DNA of 64,000 nt. Source: Sebastes aleutianus (lineage: Eukaryota; Chordata; Actinopteri; Perciformes; Sebastidae). This document shows positions 49,700 through 62,760 of the stretch, one piece after another. How positions within the stretch are numbered: the stretch's first letter is position 1; each line of letters opens with the position of its first letter. The stretch is taken from assembly GCA_916700875.1 (NCBI GenBank), contig CAKAKS010000013.1, positions 15,744,596 through 15,808,595 on the forward strand, given 5' to 3'. A program made the translations under genes and the position numbers. The notes below the pieces were generated by a model. That model searched no databases and had not been told where the DNA came from. It was given only the letters and a program-made list of their open reading frames with translations.

Positions 49700-52600
49700 C
49701 AGTGGTTCTCAAACTGTGGTACGAGCTCTCTGTAGTGGTACGCGGAGGAATCTCTGAAATATATATTTTTAAATGAATAAGAAATAGGGCTGACCCATAA
49801 CTCGTATTTTCATCGTCATCATATGAACATCCGCGATGAACACATCGCAAAAGGAATCAGAACAATCATTATATTTAGGGATGGTTAACGTAACTAGGTA
49901 TTAAACTGGGTAAAAGCTGCTCTCTGTCGGAGCATCAACACACAGTCAGTCAGTCAGTCAGTCAGTCAGTCTGAGAACAGCTGATCAGAGACGGCTACAA
50001 CTACTCGTTACTGTAAGTTCAATACAACTTTGCAAGTGTAAAGCCAAGACACGTTATCATTACACATGTTCAACAAGCATGAACATGATGAGACTGTTAA
50101 ACATGGAGGAATACAGCAGCGTTTCAGTCTGCTCTGTCTGCTGTCTCTCTGTAGACAGACACAGTTAGCTCTTCGGCTAACAGCTAACTGTTAACACGTG
50201 TAAGTTATTGAGTTGAGTTGTGACTGACTTTAGTTCCCTCTAGTGAGCAGTGATCCAGTGTTCAGTGTCCGGGGAGTTTATTGTGAAGGAACAGACTGTG
50301 AGCCTCTGTGTTATTAATTTATTATCTTCATGAACCCTCGGCTCCACCAGCTGAAACTGAAGCTGCAGTAGGCTGTGTAGTCTCACTGTTTAGGTCAGTT
50401 TGTCACATCTCTTGTAAACTCATCAGCTGAAACCAAACAGCTCCTCTTCACTCTATCTGCCCTAATGTTAGCTGGAGTAGAGCGAGGAGGACAGAGGACA
50501 GAGGACAGAGGACAGGATAGGACAGGATAGGACAGAGGACAGGATAGGACAGAGGGAGGAGGACAGGATAGGACAGAGGGAGGAGGACTGAGGACAGAGG
50601 GAGGAGGACAGAGGGAGGAGGACAGGATAGGACAGAGGACAGGATAGGACAGAGGGAGGAGGACAGAGGACATGATAGGACAGAGGACAGGATAGGACAG
50701 AGGATAGAGGACAGGATAGAGGAAAGAGGACAGGATAGGACAGAGGACAGGATAGGACAGGATAGAGGAAAGAGGACAGGATATGACAGGACAGGATAGG
50801 ACAGAGGATAGAGGACAGGATAGAGGAAAGAGGACATAGGACAGGGACAGGATAGGACAGGATAGAGGAAAGAGGACAGGATAGGATAGAGGACAGGATA
50901 GGACAGAGGAAAGGATAGGACAGAGGACAGGATAGGACAGAGGACAGGATAGAACAGAGGACAGGATAGGACAGGATAGGACAGAGGATAGAGGACAGGA
51001 TAGGACAGAGGAAAGGATATGACAGAGGACAGGATAGGACAGAGGACAGGATAGAACAGAGGACAGGATAGGACAGAGGATAGAGGACAGGATAGGACAG
51101 AGGACAGGATAGGACAGAGGATAGAGGACAGGATAGAGGAAAGACGACAGGACAGGATAGGACAGAGGACAGGATAGAGGACAGGATAGGACAGAGGACA
51201 GGATATGACAGAGGACAGGATAGGACAGAGGACAGGATAGGACAGAGGATAGAGGACAGGATAGAGGAAAGACGACAGGATAGGACAGGATAGGACAGAG
51301 GACAGGATAGAGGAAAGAGGACAGGATATGACAGAGGACAGGATAGGACAGAGGACAGGATAGGACAGAGGATAGAGGACAGGATATGACAGAGGACAGG
51401 ATAGAGGAAAGAGGACAGGATAGGATAGAGGACAGGATAGGACAGAGGAAAGGATAGGACAGAGGATAGGACAGGAAAGGACAGAGGACAGGATAGAACA
51501 GGACAGAGGAAAGAGGACAGGATATGACAGAGGACAGGATAGGACAGAGGGAGGAGGACAGGATAGGACAGAGGATAGAGGACAGGATAGATGAAAGAGG
51601 ACATAGGACAGGATAGGACAGAGGACAGGATAGGACAGGATATAACTGAGGATAGAGGACAGGATAGGACAGAGTGAGGAGGACAGGATAGGACAGGATA
51701 GGACAGAGGGAGGAGGACAGGATAGGACAGTAGGACGGAGGGAGCAGGACAAAGGACAGGAGGACAGAGGGAGGAGGACAGGAGGACAGAGGGAGGAGGA
51801 CGGAGGGAGGAGGACAGAAGCCAGGAGGACGGTGGGAGGAGGACAGAGGAAGGAGGACAGGATAGGACAGAGGACAGGATAGGACAGAGGAAAGGAGAGG
51901 ACAGGATATGACAGAGGACAGGATAGGACAGAGGATAGAGGACAGGATAGGACAGAGGACAGGATAGGACACAGGACAGTATAGGACAGAGGATAGAAGA
52001 CAGGATAGGACAGAGGACAGGATATGACAGAAGACAGGATAGGACAGAGGACAGGATAGGACAGAGGGGAGGAGGACAGGATAGGACATAGGACAGGATA
52101 GAGGAAAGAGGACAGGATAGGACAGAGGATAGAGGACAGGATAGGACAGAGGAAAGGATAGGACAGGACAGGATAGAACAGAGGACAGGATAGGACAGAG
52201 TGAGGAGGACAGGATAGGACAGAGGACAGGATCGGACAGGATAGGACAGAGGGAGGAGGACAGGGGATAGGACAGAGGACAGGAGGACGGAGGGAGCAGG
52301 ACAGAGGACAGGAGGACAGAGGGAAGAGGACAGAAGCCAGGAGGACGGTGGGAGGAGGACAGGATAGGACAGAGGGAGTAGGACAGGAGGACAGAGGGAG
52401 GAGGACAGAAGACAGAGGGAGGAGAACAGGATAGGACAGAGGACAGGATAGGACAGAGGGAGGAGGACATGATATGACAGAGGGAGGAGGACAGAGGGAG
52501 GAGGACAGAGGACAGAGGGAGGAGGACAGGATATGACAGAGGGAGGAGGACAGGAGGACAGAGGACAGAGGGAGGAGGACAGGATAGGACAGAGGACAGG

Positions 52601-52937
52601 ATAGGACAGAGGGAGGAGGACAGGATAGGACAGAGGATAGAGGACAGGATAGGACAGAGGACAGGATAGGACAGAGGATAGAGGACAGGATAGGACAGAG
52701 GACAGGATAGGACAGAGGACAGGATATGACAGAGGACAGGATATGACAGAGGACAGGATAGGACAGAGGACAGGATAGGACAGAGGACAGGATATGACAG
52801 AGGATAGAGGACAGGATATGACAGAGGACAGGATATGACAGAGGACAGAGGATAGGACAGAGGACAGGATAGGACAGAGGACAGGATATGACAGAGGACT
52901 GGATAGGACAGAGGACAGAATATGACAGAGGAAAGGA
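49700..52937. mobile_element. Right-truncated hAT-like element upstream of copy A'
   Basis: The left end CAGTGGTTCTCAAACT follows CTCTAAAG exactly as at 37282. The right end, the 435-bp block and the second target duplication are missing; the minisatellite joins directly to the leader module. It is the same insertion as in E, then truncated, and the window start (1-2814) is its duplicate. Confidence 0.8.
50482..52937. repeat. Purine-rich minisatellite upstream of copy A'
   Basis: About 2.45 kb and nearly the same length as 357-2814, but with several compensating insertions and deletions of repeat units (for example extra units near 51083-51116), so the two arrays are not identical copies. 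Confidence 0.93.
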
Positions 52938-53429
52938 TCCTGGTTGCAGCCCTAAATGAGGAAGTTCAAAGTGTAACCCGTGTGTGAGGGCAAAGTGTGG
53001 CACTTTTTGGGCATTATCAAATCATCTAGAATTCAGGACCAGTGTTCACTCGACTGTATTTGTGTCCAAATTAGATATACTACTCAACCAAATCAAATCA
53101 TATATAGGAGAGTTGTGTAAATTATTTTTGCATACCTGTACATGTCAGTACTTGGCTGAGGGGTTTGTGAATCACAGCCTTGGTGATGAATGTCACCTCT
53201 AGTTGTACAGTAATGTATGTAGCCATGTAGATGGTTTCTGATTTAGTTGCCGTCAAGATAGAATTATCTACCATCTGTACCCATACCCAAAAGCACTGAA
53301 AAATTACCCTTGAAAATGAAATAAACTTAATGAATCTTAAATTGTCATTATAGCTTTTGGCAGCTTGTCTAATGTTTAAAATGACAACAAATGTTATAAC
53401 ATAACATCATAATTTTGTCTTTTTCACAG
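52938..53429 (+). repeat. 5' leader module of copy A'
   Basis: Matches 2815-3306 apart from very few bases and ends in the acceptor CAG at 53427-53429. Confidence 0.6.
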
Positions 53430-53447
53430 GTACTCTGAAGCAAAGAC

Positions 53448-56400
53448 ATGATTACCTCCACACAGTTTCAATTCCCCCCAACAAAAACGCATTCTATAAT
53501 ACAGTGTATAATTGACAATAACACCAAGAAGCTGAAAAAATTACTAAAGGACAAAAACATCAATGAAGTTTACCCAAGCAGAGCGTGGAAAGACTATATA
53601 ACTCCACTGATTGCTGCTGTTGTAAATCAAAAAAGGGATATTTTTACTTTCCTACTACAAGAGGGTGCAGACCCAAACAAGACTTCCCTAACTGGCTTTA
53701 CACCTTTACATTTTGTCTCACTATCAGAAGCCCCACGTCTTTTTGTGGAGAAACTGCTTGAAGCAGAAGTTGATCCAAATGGAGTGGTTCCCATTCAGCG
53801 ATTCACACCACTGCAAACTGCCGCCATCAATGACAGAGATGATGTCATGAAAGTGCTCATTTCTGCTGGGGCAGAGGTAACATTGTTACCTCACACTGAT
53901 CCTGAACAGATTATTCACAATGAAAAAATATCTCGGATGATTCATGACCTTGCATTGAAAGGAGATGAATTATGCTCCAAGATCAGATATTTTTTGGATT
54001 TGGAAATTGCTGTGCGAGGGGGTTCACCTGAAGAAGTGTTCAAAACCTTTGACAGTCACATGCTGCTGGAGCATCCTCTGACCCATCTGACCATGATCGA
54101 AATGCTCTTTACTGTTATTGGGCGAAATAAAGGGAAATATAGCCAGGCAAGTATCAAATGGCTGAAGGACACTGAAAATGTGAACACGTACATTGCAGGT
54201 GCAGTCAGTCGCTTTCCAAACATCCCTGAGCGAGATGTAACGAGGGCAGTTGATAGTTTACATGCAGTTTTCTGCACAATGGAAGACATACCAAATGAGC
54301 AAGCTTTGGCTATAATCCCCCAACTACTGATCCAGCTTTGCTCAAAAGAGAGACCTGATATATGGCTATGTGTTCTGAAAACACTATATGTGATCACACA
54401 GAAAACAAAAGGCACAAATGGCTGGGATCCCAACTTTATTGAGAAGTTATGCAAGACAGTTGGTCCTTTTGTAAAGGATGAACACTCCTCTGACATTAGA
54501 GTCTACACGTATGGCATATTTGCAAACTTGCTTTCAGTTGAACATGCAGCCAACATCTTTACATCTGTGGGGATAACTTCAGTGCCTGACAACATACTGA
54601 CATCTGCAGATATGAAAGAGAATGACAAGCTGAAAGAAGTCCTCAGACGACTGAAAAGTAATTTCAGCAAACCAAACTCAGAATGTGAGGATGTTGCAGC
54701 CTTACCTGGATCCAAGAAAAAGAAGGAGAAGTCAGAAAAGCAAGAAGACCCAAATGATGAAGTGTGCACTGATCTAACAGCAGCTCCTGTTGTGGAGTCA
54801 ACTTCAAATGTGAAGCCATTCCACCTCGACACCACTACGTCATCAGTAACACACAAATGGCTACAAATCAGCAAGAGGTGGAGAGAAAAATTAGAGAAGC
54901 TTCTGAGCACTGATGAAAGTAAAGTAACCAGAATTGGCAGCATGATTTATGTGAATGATGCAGACTTCCGCATAGCGAAGGGAAGTGATGGTACTGAAGT
55001 CTTCTTGGGGCTGAGAGATGATGGCACTGAAGTTGCTATTAAGAAAATGACTAAATGCAACTATCAGGTGCTGAAGAATGAGGAAGGATTTCTACGACTT
55101 CCAGAGCTTGATCATCCATCTATTGTACGATATGTTGATGCTGCGGAGGATGAGAACTTTGGATATCTTGGTCTTCAGCTTTGTGAATACACCTTGGAAG
55201 AATACATCAGTAATAATGATGGTGGTCTCCAGAAAATGAAACTTGTCTATCAGGTTCTCGAGAGTTTAAAGGTGCTTCATTGTCAAAGTCCTCCAATTCT
55301 CCACCGGGATCTCAAACCACAGAATGTTTTGATCGGTAAGACAAGTTAAAAATATACTGAAATGAAGGAATTCATTATCTGAAATTAAGAGAAAAAACAA
55401 TATTTGAATTTATAATTATCATGCATAATTTTCAGAGTTTGTCTACCTGATTTGTCCTGCAGATGTTAACGGGAGGGCAAGATTAGCTGATTTTGGCATA
55501 AGCAGACGGTTAACCAAAGGCCAAACAACTCATCGCACAGGCAGTGCAGGAACAAAATGCTGGATGGCCAAGGAGACTTTAGCAGAAGAAGGTGACATAC
55601 CATACAAGTCAAACACTGACATACAGGTGAGTTTTTCTGCTTAACAAACTTGATTGATGACTTGGTGAAAAATACTTCCTTAATTGCTAAAATGTTCTGT
55701 TCATTCTGAAGGTGGCAGGGATGCTGATTTATTATATACTCTCTGGAGGACACCATCCTTTCGGGGACAAATCCTTTAAATGTGAGAACAACATTCATGA
55801 AGGGAAGTACAGTTTGGACCATGTTCAAGATGTGGTGGCAAAGGATCTCATTGAGTGGATGATCAATGAAGAACCAAAGAACAGACCTAAAGTGGAGGAA
55901 TGCTTGAGTCATCCCTTCTTCTGGACCTCTGAAAGGTAAGAAATGCTTGATAGATTGATAGATTGATGAATTCAAATTTAAAGTCGTTGTTACCTGATTT
56001 TTTTTTCTTTTTCTATGGGATGACCTTGTCAGTCGTTTAGTGGGTCTACAACTTCAGTCCAAAGTGAAATATCTCAACATTTTCTGAATGGAATGGCGTA
56101 AAATTTGAAAGGCTACGAACATTCATGGTTCCCAGTCAATGAATAGCCACAAGCTGGCTTGAGCCTGTTATTATATTATATCATATCATCCTGGCTGCAT
56201 CCTACTGCCTCAAAGATCTCCAAAACTCCTATGTCTTTTGCATGTCTTTGTGGTCTCCCTGCGATGAAGTGTACAAATTGTATGCAAACTTCCAGTCTCA
56301 TCTCAAAGGCATTTATGGTGTTTCACTCAGTTGTATACACAAGAAGTAATGGAAGTGAAGTAGTGGTGTGAAGAATGACACAAGACTGAGAGTCTAACAG

Positions 56401-57791
56401 ACATGTCTACGAGGCACAGCCACGCTTTGGGCTGAATGCTAACGTTAGCAGGCTTACATGCTCAAAAAGACAATTCTAACATACTAATGTTAAGCAGGAA
56501 TAACCATGTTTACTATCCTAGTTTAACATGTTAGCATGCTAACATTTGCTGTTGTGTTTCTGAGTATTTTTTCTGCAGTATATAATATAACAATATCTTT
56601 GGTAGCCTACCCTTTGTTAAGACGTTGCACCTTTCCTAGTCGACATCAATAAACATGAGGAACATTTTCTGGATGTCTGTTGTGTTTCTGAGTATCAATC
56701 ATGCCCGCTGCTTTGGTATGTGAAGAAATCCAAAGCATACCAGGCCTGTCTTGCCTACTTAGGCTGCATTCACACCAGATCACGATTGGCCGCAGGGTTG
56801 TGCAGAGGTCTTGGCAAGTCACTAAAATGGCCCATTAACTGCGACGATTAACATCTTTTGTTTCCTTATAACTGGGTTGTACAATTGTGGATCGCCGGTT
56901 ACACGATTGGCTACTTGCGGCGGCCACAGCCCAGATGCACTACCCCGATTCAAAATTAAATGAAAAACTTGCGTTTTTTGTCGCACCGTCTGATCTGGTG
57001 TGAATGCAGCCTTAGGGTTGCTATGATTGGACAACTGCTGTTTGGAGGAGGGGTTTAGCGAATGGTCTGTTTCCATCACTAACATTTTCAATCAGTATCA
57101 TGTGATACTTTTTAAAGGTTATGTTTATGTTGCAATTCATATATCCTTAAAATAAACTTTTTCAGGAGAGTTGAATACTTGAGAAGGATTGGCAACAGGG
57201 AGGAGGTGGCAAACTGTCGAAAGGCTGACCAGGAACTGGTTTCTTCATTGGAAGAATGTGCCAGGGATGGATCCTTCAAACAGTGGAGAAATGAGGTGAC
57301 TGCAACATAACAGCTGTAACTTTTGCATTCCAGTTCTTATAATTGTAATTTATGAGTAATTATTTTTGGTGTTGCAGTTTCCACCAGAGTTGGTCCAGAA
57401 GATGGATGCCAAGAACAAAGCCTACCCAGACAACACACTGGGATTAATGCGCTTCATACGAAACCTCCATGAGCACTAGTGAGTGAAAGGGATGCAAGGC
57501 CTTAAAATGTACATAAATGGAAATCTATAATACAATAATTATACAAATTCATTGATTTGTTTTGTTTACAGTGCCAAGGATGCAGCCCAAGTTGATGTGA
57601 TGATGATATTTCCTGACCTCTTCGGATGTGTTTACAAGTTTGCCAAGACCCGACACTGGAACTCAGAGACCCCTTTGAAGGAAATGTTTCGAACAGAAGA
57701 CATCAGCACCAGCTTTACAATGCTGTCCATCAGCCCTGATGAGCGTCTGGGTGTCCCAGTTCAAGAGTCTCAACCCAGTGACTTGAAGTGA
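53448..57791 (+). CDS. Copy A': ankyrin-kinase-KEN endoribonuclease, near-duplicate of copy A, intact
   Basis: Exons 53448-55335, 55463-55626, 55712-55935, 57166-57295, 57378-57478, 57572-57791; 908 aa, with the same motif positions as copy A (Lys532, Asp621, Asp639, Trp799, Arg830, His835). Exon 1 differs from A at five bases by my reading, and all five change the protein (Val-Leu to Ala-Trp near residues 46-47, Tyr89Phe, Asn168Asp, Lys609Glu). Exon 2 has a Tyr/His change, and exon 3 has four silent changes plus Tyr/Phe clustered in 60 bases, the silent ones mostly matching copy E. It is either a second gene of a recent 50 kb duplication or the other haplotype assembled in tandem. Confidence 0.88.
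56762..57011. mobile_element. PIF/Harbinger-like MITE in intron 3 of copy A'
   Basis: TTA-flanked, same ends as at 6639-6909, but the interior (GGATCGCCGGTTACACGATT) matches copy E, not copy A. Confidence 0.8.
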
Positions 57792-58825
57792 AGTCGACTT
57801 CAAAAAGGATCAGGGACTTCAAAATGACTTTCGAGTCTTATAAGCAGTCAGAGGAAAAAACAAACGCAAACAATTCTGATGTGATAGTTTTTAATAGTTA
57901 TCATGTCCAGCCAAGGTTTCATAGCAAGGCTTTAGCAGCACTAGGTAACAAGACTGCACAAAAAGGAAGTCCAATATGTCTTGACATCATCAGACTTATA
58001 AAAAGAAAAGCACAGGTGTTGATAATAACATTAACAATGGCTCTGTATCCAAGTAAGCCATGACAGTGTGACAGTGAGCCAGCATGAACAATACACAGAC
58101 CCTGAAACTGAAGCAACTAAATGGAATTCAGCCATCATTCATTTTATTATTTACACTTGTGTTTTTCCTGTTGCGACAACACGTCTTCTGTGAAATACAC
58201 CTGTAAGGTTTTGCATGTGTATTTTACATAGTAATTATTTTCCAAAGGCTGAGAGTAACAATAAGTACATTTTCAGATACCATACTGTAGTACAGTTTTA
58301 AGGGACTTTAACTTCACTTTAGTATTTTTTATTTTGTGAGGTCTTATACTTTTACTTGACCATTATCCTTATAACCATTCTACTCTTGCTACATTTATCT
58401 GATATTTGCAGTTGCTAGTTATATTACAAATTAATTACACACACATTTTCACAGATTGATGCATCAATATTACCTGAAAAGACCCTGGAATTGTCAATAC
58501 GTTGGAATGACTACTTATATGTTTGATTTGCTTAAAACTTACTGCTGATAGAGATTAATTGCTGAAATAATTTTTTATCATAGTACAATTTTCTTGTATT
58601 TTTCCATGACATTGCTACATTATGTGTGGGAAAAGAAAGTAAGGGAATATATAAAATGAACTCTAAAATGCCATCCTACGTTGATTTCTTTCACGGATAA
58701 CTGCTGGGACAAATCAAGTAGAGTTTTGAATTATTTTAGTTTCTTGAGCTGTTCTTGACTGTCCAACTGGCCTTGTCCCATTTATACCTGTTGTCATAGC
58801 ATCTCAGAAATTCTACCATTTCATA

Positions 58826-58831
58826 AATAAA
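58826..58831 (+). terminator. Poly(A) signal AATAAA of copy A'
   Basis: AATAAAGAGGTTGG context, equivalent to 8723-8728. Confidence 0.65.
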
Positions 58832-59052
58832 GAGGTTGGACATTCATTCTGTTCTTTGAAAATACTGACTGTTGAATTGCAAGCTACAAAATGTACATAA
58901 AACATGCACTGCAATGCCACTACCTGTTTATCACACACAAATCTGAACGTGCCTTTGCCTTTTAAAAAAACACGTTACTGCAGCTTGCAAGAGCATGACA
59001 TGAGGGTGTTTGCCAGATAGAGAAACCTAACACACTCTGAAGTCTAAAAATG

Positions 59053-59212
59053 TTGGGGTGCACCAGTAGTTCGGCGGGTAGAGCTCGTACCATTAAAGCT
59101 GAGTCCTTACCGCAGCGGCCCAGGTTTGGGTCCAGCCTGGGGCCCTTTGCTGCATGTCGTCCCCTCTCTCCACTGCCTTTTTAATGAAGCAGGAATGCCA
59201 AAAAAAAGTCTA
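59053..59212 (+). mobile_element. tRNA-derived SINE (duplicate of the one at 8950)
   Basis: Same sequence and position relative to the gene as at 8950-9108, carried along in the 50 kb duplication. Confidence 0.75.
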
Positions 59213-60648
59213 AATGTGCTTCTACTCATTAAGTGAATGGTATTGCAAATTAAAAAAAAAAAAAACTATATTGTAACTTTGTTTTAATCACATTGAATGT
59301 TACTCTCAAACATAAATGTCTTGTAAGATGTTTTGATCATGTTTATTTTAAGGTTATGGCACAACATTAGTTGAACATCAAATCTCTCCTCTCAAGATGA
59401 ATTACTGTCTTAACTTTCTTGACTTCATTACTTCCAGAAAAGACTTTGGAATCTTAAGTCTTCAACTTTGCAGCTATTAGTAATTTGAATGTTATATTAA
59501 AATGTATCAGGCTTTTTACCCTTCCCTCTTTTGCAGAATAAAACATATACATAATACTCATAACATTGTGTAGACAGAGCAGTGTATTAACTAATCTCTT
59601 AAAAGATCTCCGTGTACATTTGCCGCACCCTTTTATGGTACTAACAATAGAAAAACTGTTGGCAGAAGCATTTGTTCCAACTCAAACCTGCACTGCAGCT
59701 TCTTCTTCATTTCTGGGAAATGATGTCCTGATTATAATTGACATCAATTAATCTACTCATAGACAGGAAAAGTTCTGTTTATGTGGCTTAACTTGTTACC
59801 CTGAGAAACAACCATGTGTCTTGTCAGATCAGGCACTGAAATATCCCACTATACTATCTTTAAAATGCAAAATATAAGCAAGATTTAGGTAATATATGTT
59901 GAAACATCTTCTGTTTGTTCAAGAGAACAAAAAACGTATTTTTTTGTACCGATATGTTGATACACAGTGGGGTCATATGACAGAATAAAATGATTATTTA
60001 CATGCCAATGTGCTTATTCATCCTAGTCAGTACATCAATGATCAGTCCAACCTGTTCTGCAACAAAGCAGTGCACATTTCATCGGTGAAACTGTGAACAA
60101 AAGAGTGACACAGACTTAGTCAGTGAGAGAGATTGACAGAGACGAAGAGAAGGCGAAAGCACAGCAGCTTGAATTTTGTAGTTAAAGCGGACACCAGACT
60201 TCAATACTGTAAGTTTAGTTTCAAACATTTCTTTTTCATCTATGTTAAAAACAATTTTCTCTAAAATAATGTGCATGTTTTCAATGTAGAACTACTGTTA
60301 TTCATAATTATTTCTTCAGTATCAGTGAAGATGGATATTTGATATCATCATTAATACTTTCTGAACTTACAAACACAAGATTTCATCATTGTACCCCCTT
60401 GTAAAACCACAGATTTCCTGCATAAATGTTGAATTAAGATTGCCAGCCTGAATGAGGAAGTTCTAAATCTTACTTGTTGGTAAGGGCAAGGAATGGCACT
60501 CATACCTTTGCACGAGTCCAGTTATGGTTGTCATTATAATACAGAGCAAAAAGAAAAACAAAGTGCTACAACAACATATTTGCAAGTCATCTTAAACATT
60601 ATATCATTAGCAATTGAAACATTCATATTTAGGATAAAATGTATATAG

Positions 60649-61138
60649 TCAGAGAGATTGTCCTGTTGAGTTTTGATAGGTGTAGTTCACCCCTTGTTGA
60701 CATTGTAAGTTGATTTCTGTACAATCCTCTAATATTTACCTGAAAATTGTATAATATTGTAAAATGATAAGTGTGCTTAATTAACAGAAGGACATTCATG
60801 TAGCACTACTCTAATTCATAATCCATTCTTGTGGTTATATGATGTCATCATAATGAACATTTACTTACAAACACAATATTTCATCCTTGTACCTGTTACG
60901 ACCAAAAATTATTTTATATTTCACAGCTGTTCACATTCAAAGTTTAATTTTGGTTGCCGGCCTAAATGAGGAAGTTCAAAGTGTAACCCGTGTGTGAGGG
61001 CAAAGTGTGGCACTTTTTGTGCATTATCAAATCATCTAGAATTCAGGACCAGTGTTCACTCGACTGTATTTGTGTCCAAATTAGATAAACTACTCAACCA
61101 AATCAAATCAAATATAGGAGAGTTGTGTAAATTATTTT
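60649..61138 (+). repeat. Leader module, first of two upstream of copy B'
   Basis: Equivalent to 10545-11034 at a constant offset of 50,104 bases, ending where the Tc1 remnant starts. Confidence 0.65.
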
Positions 61139-61947
61139 GCTTTGTGGCTTGTCAATATGAATTTGGGAAATTACAGTCTCGTTTTTTTATGATTTGGTGT
61201 CCTCCTTGGTCGTCTTCCATTAAGTCCACTTTGGCTCAAACAGGTATGGATGGTGCGATCTGACACTGATGTACCTTGACCTTGGAGTTCACCTCTAATC
61301 TCTTTGGAAGTTGTTCTGGGCTCTTTGGTTACCATTCGTATTATCCGTCTCTTCAATTTGTCATCAATTTTCCTCTTGCGGCCACGTCCAGGGAGGTTGG
61401 CTACAGTCCCGTGGACTTTAAACTTCTGAATAATATGTGCAACTGTAGTCAGAGGAACATCAGGCTGCTTGGAGATGGTCTTATAGCCTTTACCTTTAAC
61501 ATACTTGTCTATCATTTTCTTTCTAATCTCCTGAGACAACTCTCTCCTTAGCTTTCTGTGGTCCATGTTCAGTGTGGTACACACCATGATACCAAACAGC
61601 ACAGTGACTACTTTTCACCCTTTAAATAGGTAGACTGACTGATTACAAGTTTGAAGATACCTGAGATTCTAGTTACAGGACACAACTTAGTTTAACATGT
61701 CCCTATGGTCAAATTATTTTCAATCTTTTCTAGGGGTACCATCATTTTTGTCCAGGCCAGTTTCATTAGTTTGTTTTTTAAAATGATTCTGTTGAACCAC
61801 AATTCAAAAGCAATGTCTGATTTTCATTAGTTAATTTTCAGTGAATTTTTATTTATTATTACTTTGGTCAGTTTCAAGTTATTTCAGAGACTATTGTGGG
61901 TTTTTCTTTCTTTAACAGAAGGGTACCAACAATTTTGTCCACGTCTG
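61139..61947 (-). mobile_element. Tc1-like transposon remnant (duplicate of 11035-11843)
   Basis: Identical layout: one terminal repeat kept, and an N-terminal transposase frame of 143 codons on the minus strand (61602-61171), with the catalytic half missing. Confidence 0.85.
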
Positions 61948-61949
61948 TA

Positions 61950-62742
61950 TAGTCAGAGAGTGTCGTGTTGAGTTTTGATAGGTGTAGTTCACCCCTTGTC
62001 GACATTGTAAGTTGATTTCTGTACAATCCTCTAATATTTACCTTAAAATTGTATAATATTGTAAAATAATAAGTGTGCTTAATTAACAGAAGGACATTCA
62101 TGTAGCCCTACTCTAATTCATAATCCACTCTTATGGTTATATGATGTCATCCTAATGATCATTTACTTACAAACACAATATTTCATCCTTGTACCTGCTA
62201 TGACCAAAAATGATTTTATATTTCACAGCTGTTCACATTCAAAGTTTAATTCTGGTTGCCGCCCTAAATGAGGAAGTTCAAAGTGTAACCCGTGTGTGAG
62301 GGCAAAGTGTGGCACCTTTTGCGCATTATCAAATCATCTAGAATTCAGGACCAGTGTTCACTTGACTGTATTTGTGTCCAAATTAGATATACTACTCAAC
62401 CAAATCAAATTAAATATAGGAGAGTTGTGTAAATTATTTTTGCATACCTGTACATGTCAGTACTTGGCTGAGGGGTTTGTGAATCACAGCCTCGGTGATA
62501 AACGTCACCTCTAGTTGTACAGTAATGTATGTAGCCATGTAGATGCTTTCTGATTTAGTTGCCCTCAGGATAGAATTATCTACCATCTGTACCCATACCC
62601 AAAAGCACTGAAAAATTACCCTTGAAAATGAAATAAACGTAATGAATCTTAAATTGTCATGATAGCTTTTGTCAGCTTGTCTAATGTTTAAAATGGCACC
62701 AAATGTTGTAACAGTAACATCATCATTTTGTCTTTTTCACAG
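61950..62742 (+). repeat. Leader module, second, directly upstream of copy B'
   Basis: Equivalent to 11846-12638. The acceptor CAG lies at 62740-62742, 18 bases before the ATG of B'. Confidence 0.6.
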
Positions 62743-62760
62743 GTACTCTGAAGAAAAGAA

